Positions 12,792 to 25,625 of a stretch of 64,000 nt of DNA are shown in pieces. Origin of the DNA: Brassica napus (lineage: Eukaryota > Streptophyta > Magnoliopsida > Brassicales > Brassicaceae); NCBI RefSeq assembly GCF_020379485.1, contig NC_063452.1:59851338-59915337 (forward strand), written 5' to 3'. A program made the translations under genes and the position numbers. Under the pieces are notes generated by a model, which searched no databases, was not told the DNA's origin, and saw only the letters and a list, made by a program, of their open reading frames with translations. Each line of letters opens with the position of its first letter. Position 1 is the stretch's first letter.

Positions 12792-12805
12792 CGTTATCAG
12801 CACGA
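12792..12805 (+). other. Primer-binding-site motif
   Basis: CGTTATCAGCACGA directly follows the 5' LTR. The identical 14-mer occupies the same place in the antisense copia element (5012-5025). It does not match the 3' end of plant initiator tRNA-Met (TGGTATCAGAGC), so priming may use another tRNA or an internal tRNA segment. Confidence 0.6.
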
Positions 12806-13634
12806 ACGTTCTCCAAATTGGTAAAATTTATTTGTATCATTTATACCCTGCTATAATGGTCGGTATACCGCCTCTACTATTATTTATATCATGATATAAT
12901 GGCCGGAATACCGCATATATTATTTATTAGTAATTTAATGGTCGGTCGAGCCGCCTTATATCCTGTTTATTATTTATTGGTCGGCCTAGCTGCCTTATAT
13001 TCTGTTTATTATTAATTGGTCGGCCGAGCCGCCGTAAAATTTATTTATTACTCTGTATTGATCGGCTGAGCCATCGCATGATTTGTTGTCATAACATAAA
13101 TATTTAATTGCCATATTTTTTTTACTTCTATTAATTTTTATGAAATTTTCTAGATTTAAATGACTGTTTAATACAATATTTTCAGACTGATTTTTGGTGC
13201 ACTCGATTTAACCCCAACAGTCACAAAAAAAAATTTCAAAAATTTTCCTTTCTCCAACGGTCATGAACAGTAATTTTCATCTATTAATACAACTCATTTT
13301 CACTCCATTTTCTCATCCAAAACATTTTATCTTCTCTCAAATATTTCCAAATCGCTCTTCTCCGATTTTTCATTTCAAGAAAGATGATTCGCGCATTTTT
13401 GATTTTATGTGCAATTTTTATTTGTATTTCTGTTTACGGTTTATTCGTTGGAGAATTTACTTCGGGTGAATTTAAAATGAATATCGGTTTATTTTTCTTA
13501 CGTTGCTTCTCCTTGTAATTGCTTGCATGATTAATGTAAACGGTTCCTTTTAATATTAATAATATTCTAATAATTTTTATTTATGTGCTTTAGAAATACA
13601 AAAGGCAAAAATCGAGAAACTTCAGTTTCCGGCC

Positions 13635-14633
13635 TTGGAAGTAACTGGGACAAACTACACGGCATGGGTTACAAACATGGAGCTTCATCTAGATTCCGAG
13701 AAAATACTCGAAACAATAAAAGAAGGCAACATATCAACCTCTCATGAAAAGGCTAAGGCCGTGATATTTCTGAGAAGGCATCTAGATGAAAATCTTACGC
13801 ATGATTATGCGAGAACCAAAGATCCCTTAGATCTTTGGAAAGCTCTGAAGGAGAGGTTTGATAACCAAAAGAAAATTACTCTCCCCCATGCACTCGATGA
13901 GTGGAAAAATCTACGATTTCAAGATTTTGAAAAAGTGGAAACGTACAATTCCGCTATATTGAGAATAGAGGCGCAATTAGATTATTGAGGTAAGCCTGTG
14001 TCGGAAGCAGAAATGCTCGAGAAAACTTACCAAACGTTCCACAAAAATCATTATGTTGTACAAGAACAATATAGAAATTGTGGGTATACGAGGTTCTCTG
14101 AACTCGCTGTGGCGCTTATAATAGCGCAGAGAAATAATGAACTCCTCATTAAAAACCACAATGCCTGACCCACGGGAACCAAAGCATTTCCTGAGGTAAA
14201 TGCAACAGATATAAAAAATCCGGAAAAAGGAAATTATTCCTATCGTGGGCGTGGTCGTGGCCGTGGTTACAATCGTGGTTTTGGTCGTGGTCGTGGTCGT
14301 GGTTATCGATTTAACCGCAACCATGAAAGGAGTAACAACCCAAGAGGAAGGGGATCCAACACATGGAATCGATCTGATCGGGTAAAAGGGAAAGAAACCC
14401 AAGAAAACCCTACTCATAAAAATGAGAACGTCTGTTACAGATGTGGATCGAAGGGACACTGGTCTCAAGTATGTCGAACTCCTTGGCATCTATGCCAATT
14501 GTACCAAGAATCTATTAAAGGCAAGGCAAAGGAAGTAAATCTCAATGAACACCTTGTGGGTTCAACATCGACATACCTCGAATCCTCTGACTTTATGGGA
14601 GATTTCGACGAGGCCACTCATCAAAATAATTGA
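13635..14633 (+). pseudogene. copia gag, two in-frame stops
   Basis: The gag capsid region starts at GTNYTAWVTNMELHL and runs in one frame to TGA at 14631-14633. Two premature stops interrupt it, TGA at 13986-13988 and TGA at 14166-14168. A Gly/Arg-rich stretch (about 14240-14310) is followed by one CCHC zinc knuckle, CYRCGSKGHWSQVC (about 14433-14474), which is complete (C-x2-C-x4-H-x4-C). With the stops it cannot make full-length capsid protein. The large minus-strand frame over the Gly/Arg repeats is a shadow. Confidence 0.88.
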
Positions 14634-14819
14634 AGTGCTTGTACTGATCAAGCTTAATAATGCCTAGTGATGCCATAAAATATTATGTATTTCACTTTCA
14701 AAATAATGTTGTATTTCAAAATATCTAATGTATAATTATTGTGTACTTGTTATTGATGCATAACATGTTTACTTATGAAAGTTTATTTTCTTTATTGATA
14801 TTAACTGTGTGTTACAGAA
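14634..14819 (+). other. Intron-like spacer between gag and pol
   Basis: A 186-nt AT-rich spacer separates the gag stop from the pol ATG. It ends in TGTGTGTTACAG immediately before aaATG, a good match to a plant 3' splice site. Separate gag and pol frames with such a spacer suggest expression by splicing rather than as one polyprotein. A matching donor was not fixed. Confidence 0.4.
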
Positions 14820-17800
14820 ATGGATAAGCAAGCAAATGGAACAACAACTAAACAAATTGGTAGAGAAGTTTGCATACCAAATAGTGGCACAACGCACACT
14901 ATACTGAAGGATAAGAGATATTTCTCTACTTTAAAGTCAGTAAAAATGACTGTAAACACAATATCAGGTCCTACAGACTTGATCGAAGGAATTGGCAAGA
15001 CAAACTTTATGTTGCCTAATGGAACAAAGTTTTCCATAGATAATGCCTTATATTCTCCAAATTCTAAGAGAAATTTGTTGAGTTTCAAAGATATATACCG
15101 TCAAGGATATAACACTCAGTCTGTAACTGAGAATGGAAAGAAGTATTTGTATATAACTTCTGAAAAATCAGGCAAAGGCCTTGTACTGGAAAAAATTTCA
15201 GAACTTCCTTATGGATTGCATCACACTTATATTGATGTTATAGAATCACATCTTGTGATCAAAAGAAATCCAGAAGATGTTACATTATGGCATGATCGTC
15301 TTGGTCACCCAAGAACTACAATGATGCGAAAAATCATTGAAAGCTCACATGGTCATTCAATAAAAACCCAAGATATATACCAAAGTAATAAAATGACATG
15401 TGATGCGTGTGCTCTTGGGAAATTAATCATAAGACCATCACCAACCAAAATTGACAAAGAATCACCAAAGTTTTTGGAAAGAATCCAAGGTGATATTTGT
15501 GGACCAATACATCCACCGTGTGGACCATTCTACTACTTTATGGTATTAATCGATGCATCGAGTAGATGGTCACATGTTTGTTTGTTATCATCTCGAAATA
15601 TGGCATTTGCGAGATTTCTAACTCAGATAATCAAATTAAGAGCACAGTTCTCAGATTATCCAATTAAAAGAGTTAGATTAGATAACGTGGTGAATTCACA
15701 TCCCAAGCTTTTAATGATTATTGTATGGTATCAGGGATTGAAGTAGAGCATTCTGTTGCTCATGTTCATACACAAAATGGTTTGGCAGAATCATTAATTA
15801 AACGGCTGCAACTAATTGCAAGGCCATTGATCATGAGATCAAAACTCCCAACCTCTGTATGGGGACATGCTATTTTGCATGCAGAAGCACTAATTCGAAT
15901 AAGACCAAGTGCATACCACAGATATTCTCCATTACATTTAGTATTTGGAAAAGAACCAAATATCTCTCATCTAAAAATCTTTGGTTGTGCGGTTTATATT
16001 CCAATAGCACCACCACAACGTACAAAGATGGGACCGCAAAGACGGTTGGGAATATATATTGGCTATGATTCTCCATCAATAATAAGATACCTAGAACCAC
16101 AAACTGGTGATGTGTTTACGGCACGATTTGCCGATTGTCATTTCAATGAGAAAGAATTCCCAACTATAGGGGGAGACAATAAACAAATAGGAAAAAAGAT
16201 CAAATGGAGTGTACCATCGTTATTACACATTGATCCTCCTACGAAACAGTCAGAACTAGAAGATCGACGTATCATGCATTTACAAAATATAGCAAATCAG
16301 CTACCTGATGCATTTGCTGATACCAAAATGGTAACTAAATCACATATACCCGCTGCAAATACTCCTGCTCGTATTGAAATACCACAAAACGGTGGAACGG
16401 CAGTTGATACACGTGAATCAGGAACACGTTTAAAGCGCGGTAGACCTATTGGTTCAAAGGATAAACTTCTTAGAAAACGTAAGGAATGTGAAAAGCATAA
16501 TACTCCCAAAATAACAGAAAATATTTTGGGCGAAGAAAATTGTGAATCTAACAACAATATAGAGCATCATGAATCTGAAGGAAATCACGAGATTTCTATC
16601 AATTACATCCATAATGGAAAGATATGGAAACGAAATGAGATAGATGATATTGATGACGTTTTCTCATACCTTTTAGCAAAGGAAATAAATGAAGAAAACG
16701 AAGATCCAGAACCAAAGTCTGTATATGAATGTCAAAAGAGACATGACTGGATAAAATGGAAAGATGCAATTCAAATTGAATTAGATTCGCTTAACAAACG
16801 AAATGTATTCGGACCTATTGTGCTCACACCCAAAGATGTAAAACCTGTTGGGTACAAATTGGTGTTTGTCCGAAAAAGAAATGAGAAAAACGAGAATACA
16901 AGATACAAGGCTCGTCTTGTAGCCCAAGGTTTCTCTCAAAGGCCAGGAATTGATTATGAGGAAACTTATTCTCCTGTTATGGACGCAATCACATTTAGAT
17001 TCCTGATGAGCCTAGCGGCCAATGAAAATTTAGAAATGCGTCTCATGGATGTCGTTACGGCATATTTATATGGATCATTAGATACTGATATCTATATGAG
17101 AATCCCAGATGGATTTAAAATGCCAGAAACGTTAAGTTCCAAACCTAAAGAGTTATGTGCAATAAAATTGCAAAGATCATTATATGGGTTAAAACAATCT
17201 GGACGAATGTGGTATAATCGTCTCAGTGAACACTTAACAAAAGAAGGATACACGAATGATCCTATATGTCCTTGTGTTTTCATAAAGAAAACAACATCCG
17301 GATTTGTGATAATCACGGTGTACGTTGATGATCTTAATATTATTGGAACTCAAAACGAAATCCAAAAGGCATCAAACTATCTGAAAGGAGAATTTGAGAT
17401 GAAAGATCTCGGGCAGACAAAATATTGTCTAGGATTACAAATTGAGCATTCTCGAAAGGGTATATTTGTACACCAGTCTACATATACCAAACGAGTATTG
17501 AAACGCTTTAACATGGATAAAACAACTCCTCTTAGCACCCCGATGGTCGTTAGATCACTTAATGTTGAAAATGATCCGTTTCGACCATCTGAGGAAAATG
17601 AAGAAATACTTGGTCTTGAAACTCCATATTTAAGTGCAATTGGAGCTCTTATGTATCTTGCAAATTGTACTCGACCTGACATATCTTTGCCATTAATCTT
17701 TTAGCGAGATTCAGTTCGTCTCCTACACGAAGACATTGGAATGGAATTAAACATGTCTTTCGTTACCTTCAAGGAACAACTGATTTAGGCTTGTTTTATC

Positions 17801-18318
17801 CTAAAAGTTCAAAAGGTCAAATGATTGGTTTTGCAGATGCAGGTTATTTGTCAGATCCACACAAAGCTCGATCCCAGACAGGATATGTTTTTACAATTGG
17901 AGGCACCGCCATATCTTGGCGTTCTCAGAAGCAGACACTTGTTGCTACTTCTTCAAATCACGCTGAGATCATCGCACTCCATGAAGCAAGTAGAGAATGT
18001 GTATGGCTAAGATCAATAAGCTGACACATCTGTTCAAGCAGTGGGATTGACGAAAATACGGAGCCAACTATTCTATATGAAGATAACGCTGCCTATGTTG
18101 CTCAAACGAAGGAAGGATATATCAAAAGCGATAGAACCAAACATATACCTCCGAAGTTTTTCTCATACACTCAAGGGCTCGAGAAGAATAAAGAGATTGA
18201 AGTAAGATATGTTCGATCATGCGACAATGCAGCCGACCTCTTCAAAAAATCACTCCCTACCTCGGTATTCAGAAAACACATCCACAACATTGGAATGCGT
18301 CATCAGAAGGATCTATGA
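14820..18318 (+). pseudogene. copia pol (protease, integrase, RT, RNase H), frameshifted
   Basis: Domains in order: protease with NSGTTHTIL, where the catalytic Asp of DSG is Asn; GAG-pre-integrase (LWHDRLGHP); integrase core; RT with RYKARLVAQGFSQRPG and the catalytic YVDDLNIIG; RNase H with GFADAGYLSDPHKARSQTGY. The frame breaks near 15690 (one base lost in the integrase) and near 17695 (after the TRPDIS motif), with an in-frame TGA at 18022-18024 in RNase H. It then runs open to TGA at 18316-18318. The order integrase-RT-RNase H is diagnostic of Ty1/copia. It is inactive. Confidence 0.93.
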
Positions 18319-18464
18319 CTGCTCATTCGAGGGAGAACTTACGTAGTTGTACTCTTTTTACCTTACTATGGTTTTTTCCCATTAGGTTTTCCTGGAAAGG
18401 TTTTTAACGAGGCAACAAAGAAGTTAAGCGAGAATGGATAGTGACACCGGTCCCCAAGCGGGAG

Positions 18465-18705
18465 TGTTATGAAAGCAGCAGCCGCCTTGTTTGAAAATAT
18501 AAAAGGATGTGAGGCCCGCTGCACTATTTGCACAGTAAATTTCTTTCTATATATACGAACGTTTTCGTTCATTGTAACGCATTCCTCAACCTTCTCTTCT
18601 TTCTATAATAAACTCTTTCTATCAGTGTTAAAAATTCTACGGATATAAATTTTGCTCTTATTCCAATTTTCGCGATACAATAAAATTCCCGTTATTTTTA
18701 TAACA
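18465..18705 (+). repeat. 3' LTR of the 12.5-18.7 kb copia element
   Basis: 241 bp, TGTTATGAAAG at the start and TTATAACA at the end. It aligns over its whole length with the 5' LTR and lacks 4 bp present there. Confidence 0.92.
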
Positions 18706-18710
18706 AGAAC

Positions 18711-19934
18711 TAAATAATTAAGGGTACATATGTCGTTATATAATAAAGGGGCCCTATAATAAGTGGGTAAATATAATACTTCAGAGTCTGTGTACACTGA
18801 CATTTAAATAACCAATCATGTTTAAATTAATTTAATTAAAAACCTTCATACTTTTGTATACAATATTATAAGTAATCAGAGACTAAGTGTCGATGATTTT
18901 TTTTTTTTTGACTAAGTGTCGTTGATACTAACAAAAAATATATAAAATGCCATAGTATTTCTCTTTGAAAGTCCAAATCTTACTTCGAATTCTATATATG
19001 TATATGTTTCTCTTTTACATACAATAATTGCGAGTTGTCGATGAAATGATCAAATTGACATAATTTTATAAGATTTAATATGAAATGACTTTGCAATGGT
19101 TGTTGGATGATTTTCTCTTGTCCTGCATTGGTTGTTGGATGATGTGATACTACAGTGCCAACAGTTTATAAAAATAGAAATAAAATAAATATTTTGGACT
19201 GATTATAGAATAGTATTTTCATGGGGTATTCCTGGAGGATGGATAAGGCATTGTCTTTGTAGGAAAAACTTTCAAAAATACCTTTTTAGTTTGATTTAAA
19301 AAAAAAAATCTTTGGAGAACAATTTGCTGAATTATCATTCAAGAATCAACATACTTTCAGTAAATTATTTGAAAGGATTTATGAAGTATATACGTTCGCT
19401 GCTTCAGGTCAAGTGAAAGGTATTATTATATAGGCTATTAGCACAACAACAAACATGTGGATATAATTAGTGTTTTAGGGGCTGAAGATTGAAGACGATC
19501 TTTCATAGTCTCCTGAATCCTTCTCTGCGATACCAATGATTCGAGCCTGATCTCCAGCCAATTGATCTGGATAAGGTACGTGCTCAAGTTGCAGTCGACA
19601 AATCGTTCAGCCTCAGTGCTTACGAAGTAGGCTAGTTGCCTTACTTGACGTGGGCCTGTGTTACTTAGGTTCATTAGCATAAACTGACTCGTTAGTAGAA
19701 TCCGGCCCGAAGATTTAGGGTTTGGACTATGACCAGAAACGCTCTCTTCCTAAAAGCCTGATTAGCTCTCTCTCTTTTAATGATAAACGTGATTAGCTTC
19801 TTTCCGTCGGATTTGTATTTATATAAGACGGATTTTATACAAAAAGATTCCTTAGCAAAGTTGTCATAATAAAATGTGTAGATAGGCATATATTAATACT
19901 ATCAAGACTCATAGAACACCCAATAGAAACCAAC
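18711..19934. other. Intergenic DNA upstream of the NPF1.3-like gene
   Basis: AT-rich. An 80-codon minus-strand frame (19438-19680) has non-repetitive composition (for example YFVSTEAERFVDC) but I do not recognise it; it may be a gene or retroelement fragment. The last 100 bp before the ATG at 19935 serve as leader/promoter for the transporter gene, with ATTTATATAAG at about 19817-19827 as a TATA candidate. Confidence 0.5.
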
Positions 19935-22900
19935 ATGGATCAAGAAGCTCTTCTCGTCGGAAAAGCTACGGACCAGCACCCGGAAAAACGCACTGTTTCG
20001 ACCATTTCGTGTATTCTTGGTATAGTCTCGTATGTATCTATATACATATACATGTTTCTTTGTAGGATATATATATATATATATAAAAAATTTGTTAAAC
20101 GTTTTTGGATAGCAAGTCAGGCTTTGGAGAAACTTGCATATTACGGATTAGTACCGAACATGATACTTTACTTGACGGTGGAGTACGGCATGGGAACGAC
20201 GGAAGCGGCCAACATCCTCTTCCTCTGGTCTGCCGCCACCAACTTCTTCCCTCTTATCTGTGCTTTCATCGCTGATTCATACACGGGTCGTTTTCCTCTT
20301 ATCGGATTTGGATCCTCCACTAGCCTTCTGGTACATATTTTACAAATTACGAAAACCACAATAAGTTGATTTAATTCGTTCTTTCCTTCTGTTTCTTAGT
20401 CTTTAATCTTTATTCTCAAAGTATATTTGAAAAAAAAATATTTAACCAATGAGTATTAGAGTATATATTCACGGCTTGTTTATCTTTTTTTTTTACTCCG
20501 TGCAGTCATATTTAACCATGTATTACAGTGACTTATAGTTGAGTTACATATTCAGTTTTTTTTTTTTTTTGAACAACACATATTCAGTTTTGTAATCATG
20601 CAAGAAAGTGTTTTTTTTCCTCCAGTTTTCCCTCACCGTGACAAGAAATTAACTAATGATATGAATTAACGTTTGATGTAACTCCATTTTTTTGTCAACA
20701 ATGTAGCTTCTGTTTTTTTTTTTGACAATGTAGTTTCTGTTTAAAATTCCTCGTTTTCTAATAAAATTCAATAAATTTGTCACGTAACTATTCTACAATA
20801 AAAGGTATTCAATAAAATTGCATCTTGTCATCTCTTATTTTACCACCATATTTTATTTCAAGAGTTTTGTCCTATCTTTTCAATTACTAACAATAAATAA
20901 TTATCCTAATGATGACGATTGCAAAATATGTATTCCATAATGGATACGTAAGCAACTTCTAACTGATCCCTTAATGAATTTTATTCACTTTCCTTATTGT
21001 GTAGGGAATGCTTTCATTATGGTTGGCAGCAATGATCCAACCAAAATGCGACAAATCAATAGACGTATGCCAACCAATCACACCATTCCAACTTTTTCTC
21101 CTATATTCATTTTTTACCCTCACATCCATCGGTGCCGGCGGCGTTAGGTCCTCCTGCTTAGCCTTCGCCGCCGATCAGCTCCAACTCAACAACACAACAC
21201 GCATCTCCACGTCAGCACTAGAAACTCTGTTTAACTGGTATTACTTTTCGGTCATGCTCGCTTACTTTCTCTCCGAGTCGTTGCTCGTCTTCGTTCAGAC
21301 AAAGTATGGTTGGCAAATCGGTTTTGGAGTCTCTCTCGCTTCCATGGCTCTATCGGTCGCTTTGTTCTTTGCGGCTTCTCCGTTTTATGTCAAGTTTAAG
21401 TGTGAGCATGGCCTCGTTTCTGGACTTTTCCAGGTTCTTGTTGCTGCTTTTAGGAACCAGCACGTTGATTTGTCATCAGAGGAGTATATTATATCGTACC
21501 ATCAAGAAACAGGATCTTCATTTTCAATTCCTAGCCAGAAATTGAGGTATATTAGTTTACTATTTACAAGTAGAAAACTATTGATACTTTGCGTACGTTA
21601 AATATGGTTGTAACTTTATTTAGTACTCATAAGTAGAGAATATTGTCATGATGTAGACTACATATATAAATTCATGTTGAATGTATCACTTTGAAATTCA
21701 CTTAGCCGTTTCCTGAGGTTAGCAAATATGTACATGTTTCTCATATGTACTTTTAAAAAAAAAATGTAACTATCATCATAATTTCATGATTTCACATATG
21801 TACATTTTTAGATATGAATACTATTGTTGAATCTATCCGACGTTCTTTTCTAAAATATTTTGACAAAGTGGTACATTGGTAGTTTTTTTTGAACTTTTAT
21901 CTTATTGATGACTTTTTCCACACATACGATTCTGTAAGGAAAACCTTCTATTTTTGTATTATTTTCTGATTATAGGTATTTGAACAAAGCCTGCGCCACT
22001 AGTAACCCAAGGCAAGACCAAACCCTAACAGGAAACTCACAGAACCCATGGAAGCTGTGTACTGTACAACAAGTAGAAGACTTTAAATCTCTAGTCAACG
22101 TTCTACCAATCTGGTCAACGGGAATCATCTTGTCACTTGTTACAGCTTGTCAAGCCTCCTTCATAGTTCTTCAAGCCAAGGCCATGGATCGTCGCACTTT
22201 CATCAAGGGTTTCGAGATTCCTCCGGGATGTTACGGCGTTTTCATGATCATTTCCTTCGTGCTCTTCCTTGTTATTTACGATCTTGTTGTAATCCCGTCA
22301 GTGTCTTGGGCTCTAAAAAAGCCCTTTCGACTGGGAGTTATGGTGAGAATGGGAGCTGGGATTGCAATATCGGTGCTATGCATCTCGACTCTAGCGATAG
22401 TGGAGTACGTTAGAAGAAAAAGAGCTGTAAGTCTTCAATATAGATGGTTCTATATTACAATCCGATCGATTTAATCACGAGACAGAGCCCAATTTAAAAT
22501 TTTGGAACACATGTCTAAAGACATTGTAGTTAGCTGGAACATAACATCATTGGAGTGTTTTCTCTTTTGTGTGGTTGATATACACTAGAGAGAGGAGGGA
22601 GGTACGCTGTTGTCTGCGATGTGGCTATTACCATACATGCTACTAGGAGGCATTTCGGAAGCACTTATTTCGATAGCACAGAATGAGTTCTTCTACTCCG
22701 AGCTTCCCAAGTCCATGTCAAGCGTCGCCACCACACTCTCCGGCCTCAACATGGCCGCCGCAAGCCTCGTCTCCTCCTGGATCGTCACCGCAGTAGATAC
22801 CGCCACTTGCCGGACCTGGATCATAGAGGATATAAACGAGGGACACTTGGACTATTACTATTGGCTCATGACAGCATTTTCTCTTCTCAACGTTGTTTAT

Positions 22901-22963
22901 TTTGTTTGGTGTAGCAAAGCTTATGGTAAATGTAAAAGTGATACAGATAATTCAATAAATTAA
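19935..22963 (+). CDS. NPF1.3: NRT1/PTR family (NPF) membrane transporter, NPF1.3-like
   Basis: Major facilitator (POT/NPF) transporter expected in a membrane and moving nitrate, peptides or other small solutes; the substrate of NPF1.3 is not known to me. Exons by splice sites and frame: 19935-20019, 20113-20330, 21005-21546, 21976-22426, 22589-22963. All introns are GT-AG, giving 556 residues, a normal NPF length. Family landmarks: LAYYGLVPNMILYL (TM1-2), AATNFFPL, DSYTGRF (MFS loop), GAGGVRSSC, NWYYFSVM, MDRRTF, FFYSELPKSMSSVATTL and DYYYWLMTAFSLLNV. The first Glu of the TM1 ExxE(K/R) proton-coupling motif is Gln (SQALEK). Identity rests on similarity to my recollection of At5g11570 and on position next to EMC1. 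Intron 1 contains a TA repeat; reading through it is also open, so intron retention would keep the frame. Confidence 0.88.
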
Positions 22964-22977
22964 TTATGTAAGTATAT

Positions 22978-23210
22978 CAAAATAAATTACAGCACGAAAT
23001 AATTACTAAGATAAATTTTTCTCAGCTTAATTAAATTACAGAGGATATAAACGAGTGGACTATTACTATTGGCTCACGACAGCATTAGCTCTTCTCAATG
23101 TTGTGTATTTTGTTTAGTGTAGCAAAACTTATGGTAAATGCAAAATGACCCAGATAATTACATAAATTAATTTTGTAAGCATCAAAATAAATTATAGTAC
23201 GAAATAATTT
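22978..23210 (+). repeat. Duplicated tail of the NPF1.3-like last exon
   Basis: About 150-180 bp just after the stop codon repeats the gene end. GAGGATATAAACGAG, the DYYYWL codons, the VYFVW region and the 3'UTR (ATCAAAATAAATTA) recur with small deletions and substitutions. The copy has a stop in the VYFV region and lacks the HLDY codons. It is a decayed local tandem duplication, not coding. Confidence 0.85.
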
Positions 23211-23417
23211 CTATGTTTATTTTCTGATTAACTTAGCTAAGATATTTTGTTCTTAGATTTAATTAAAAAATAAAAGTTAATTCGCTTATATTAGACTCGA
23301 CAGAAAAAAAACAAAAGAGAAGACTTTGGCTTGCTCCTCCTACGATTTGTTTCTTTCCAGACCAAAAGCTCTCTTCCCTCTCACCAGATCTGTTAAGAAA
23401 ACTAACCAGCAAACGCC

Positions 23418-25581
23418 ATGGCTATGGCGCTTAGGTTGTATCTTCTCCTTATCGTATTCGTATCATCCGCGATTGTATCTTTCTCCCTTTACGAAGATCA
23501 AGTCGGCCTCATGGACTGGTAACTCTTCTTAGATTAAACCAATCTGCACCGGATAGAGTAGTTTAGATCTTATTAGTTAGTTAATTAATTAAGTCGTAAT
23601 ACGATTCGGTTTGCCAGTTAATTTGAGATGCGATCGGGTAAAGCTACTTACTTTAGCCTATATATATGGATGTTGAATTGTAAAGGTATGATTGAAAGAA
23701 GTAAACTTTCGTTGAGAATCTCACTCTTGTTTGTATTGCGTAGGCACCAACGGTACATTGGGAAAGTGAAGCACGCAGTGTTCCACACTCAGAAGACTGG
23801 GAGAAAGCGTGTTATCGTCTCAACCGAGGAGAATGTTGTTGCCTCACTTGATCTCAGACATGGGGAGATATGTAAGAACAGTGATTTTGATACTATCCAT
23901 GTTCAATCTTGGAGTCTCCTTTTCTTACTTTTGTTTGTTTGTTTTGGGTTGGCTGCAGTTTGGCGGCATGTCCTTGGGACAAAGGATGCTATCGATGGGG
24001 TTGACATTGCCTTGGGAAAATGTAAAGAATCATGTCTTGATGTACCAAACACTGTGTTTGCTTTCACACTAATGTACCACAGTGTTAACTCTTCAAAATT
24101 ATATTTTCAGATGTTATTACCCTTTCATCAGAAGGAAGTATGCTAAGAGCATGGAACCTTCCTGATGGCCAAATGGTGTGGGAAACGTCGCTCCACAGCG
24201 CACAGCATTCAAAGTCACTCTTATCCGTGCCGGTTAGTAATATAAACCTAAGAGTTCTGTTATCCAAAATCTTAGTTGTGTCATCATATTACTTTGGTTT
24301 CTTGTTTATGTATTAGAGCTGCCTTGCAGGTGAATTTGAAGTTTGACAAGGACTACTCTATTCTTGTTTTCGGTGGTGGGTACCTTCATGCTGTTTCTCC
24401 TATAGATGGGGAGCTTCTCTGGAAAAAGGATTTCACAGCGGAAGGGTAATGATGACAGCCTTCGCTTTTTTTTATTTAAACGAGGTTGCTTCAAGTGCAG
24501 ACATGCAAGGTTTGACTCTTACATGGTGACTCTTACAGGTTTGAAGTTCAGCGTGTTCTTCAACCTCTTGAGAGCAGTATAGTTTACGTGCTGGGCTTCC
24601 TTCACTCATCTGAGGCCATTGTTTATCAGATTGACTCCAAAAGTGGAGAGGTTGTGGCAGAAAAAAGTAAGGCGTTCCCTGGTCGATTCTCCGGCGAAAT
24701 TTCAGCAGTTTCAAATGATAAAGTCGTTGTTCTTGATTCAACAAGGTCAATCTTGGTTACTATCAGCTTCGTGGATGGAGAAATCAGCTTCCAGAAGACT
24801 CTTATCTCAAGTCTCGTTGAGGACTCCGGAGAGGCTGAGATTTTATCGCCTCTTCTTAGCAACATGCTCGCTGTAAAAGTAAACAAACGCACTATCTTCG
24901 TGCGTGTCGGTGACCAAGGAAAGCTGGAGATGGTAGACTCGTTATCCGACGAAACAGCCATGAGCGATTCGCTTCCAGTCGCAGACGACCAGGTGGCATT
25001 TGCCTCGGTCCATCACGAAGGGAGCAAGATTCACCTCACGGTGAAACTCGTGGACGACTTGGATACTGTGTTGCTTAGAGAGAGCATTCAAATGGACCAA
25101 CACAGAGGGCGTGTGGATAGAGTTTTCATAAACAACTATATCAAGACGGACAGGAGTAATGGGTTCAGGGCGCTTATCGTGATGGAAGATCACTCGCTCT
25201 TGTTGCTGCAACAAGGGGCAATTGTTTGGAGTAGGGAGGAAGGCTTGGCTTCGGTTACTGATGTTACGACGGCGGAACTACCTGTGGAGAAGGATGGTGT
25301 GTCAGTGGCGAAAGTGGAACACACTCTTGTTGATTGGCTTAAGGTATGAGTGTTGTTAGACCTATGTTTTGGATTTTTTTACTTACCATGGAGTTGTGGC
25401 GCATAAGATAATAATAGTCATGGGCATATTATCTGAAAACCGAACAAGAACCGAACTGAAATCCGAAACCGGACCGAAATTTAGAAAAACCTGAACTGTT
25501 CCTATTTTTTTAAACCCGAAAAGCTGAAACTGAACCGGGTACCTGAATATTCCAAATATAATTAAAAACTAATTTTTTTAA

Positions 25582-25625
<44 letters not shown>

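Larger units (their letters stand above)
12542..18710 (+). mobile_element. Complete but decayed Ty1/copia retrotransposon with both LTRs
   Basis: Two LTRs (12547-12791 and 18465-18705) lie in direct orientation and flank gag and pol. The same five bases, AGAAC, lie just outside both LTRs (12542-12546 and 18706-18710), giving a 5-bp target duplication. A primer-site motif follows the 5' LTR, and a purine-rich tract (AAGCGGGAG) precedes the 3' LTR. By eye the LTRs are roughly 90% identical with a 4-bp indel, so the insertion is not recent. Coding regions carry stops and frameshifts, so it is not autonomous. Confidence 0.93.

Noticed and set aside
13977..14489. 170-codon minus-strand ORF rich in Thr
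   Set aside because: It is the antisense shadow of the Gly/Arg-rich gag segment; the plus frame has the zinc knuckle.
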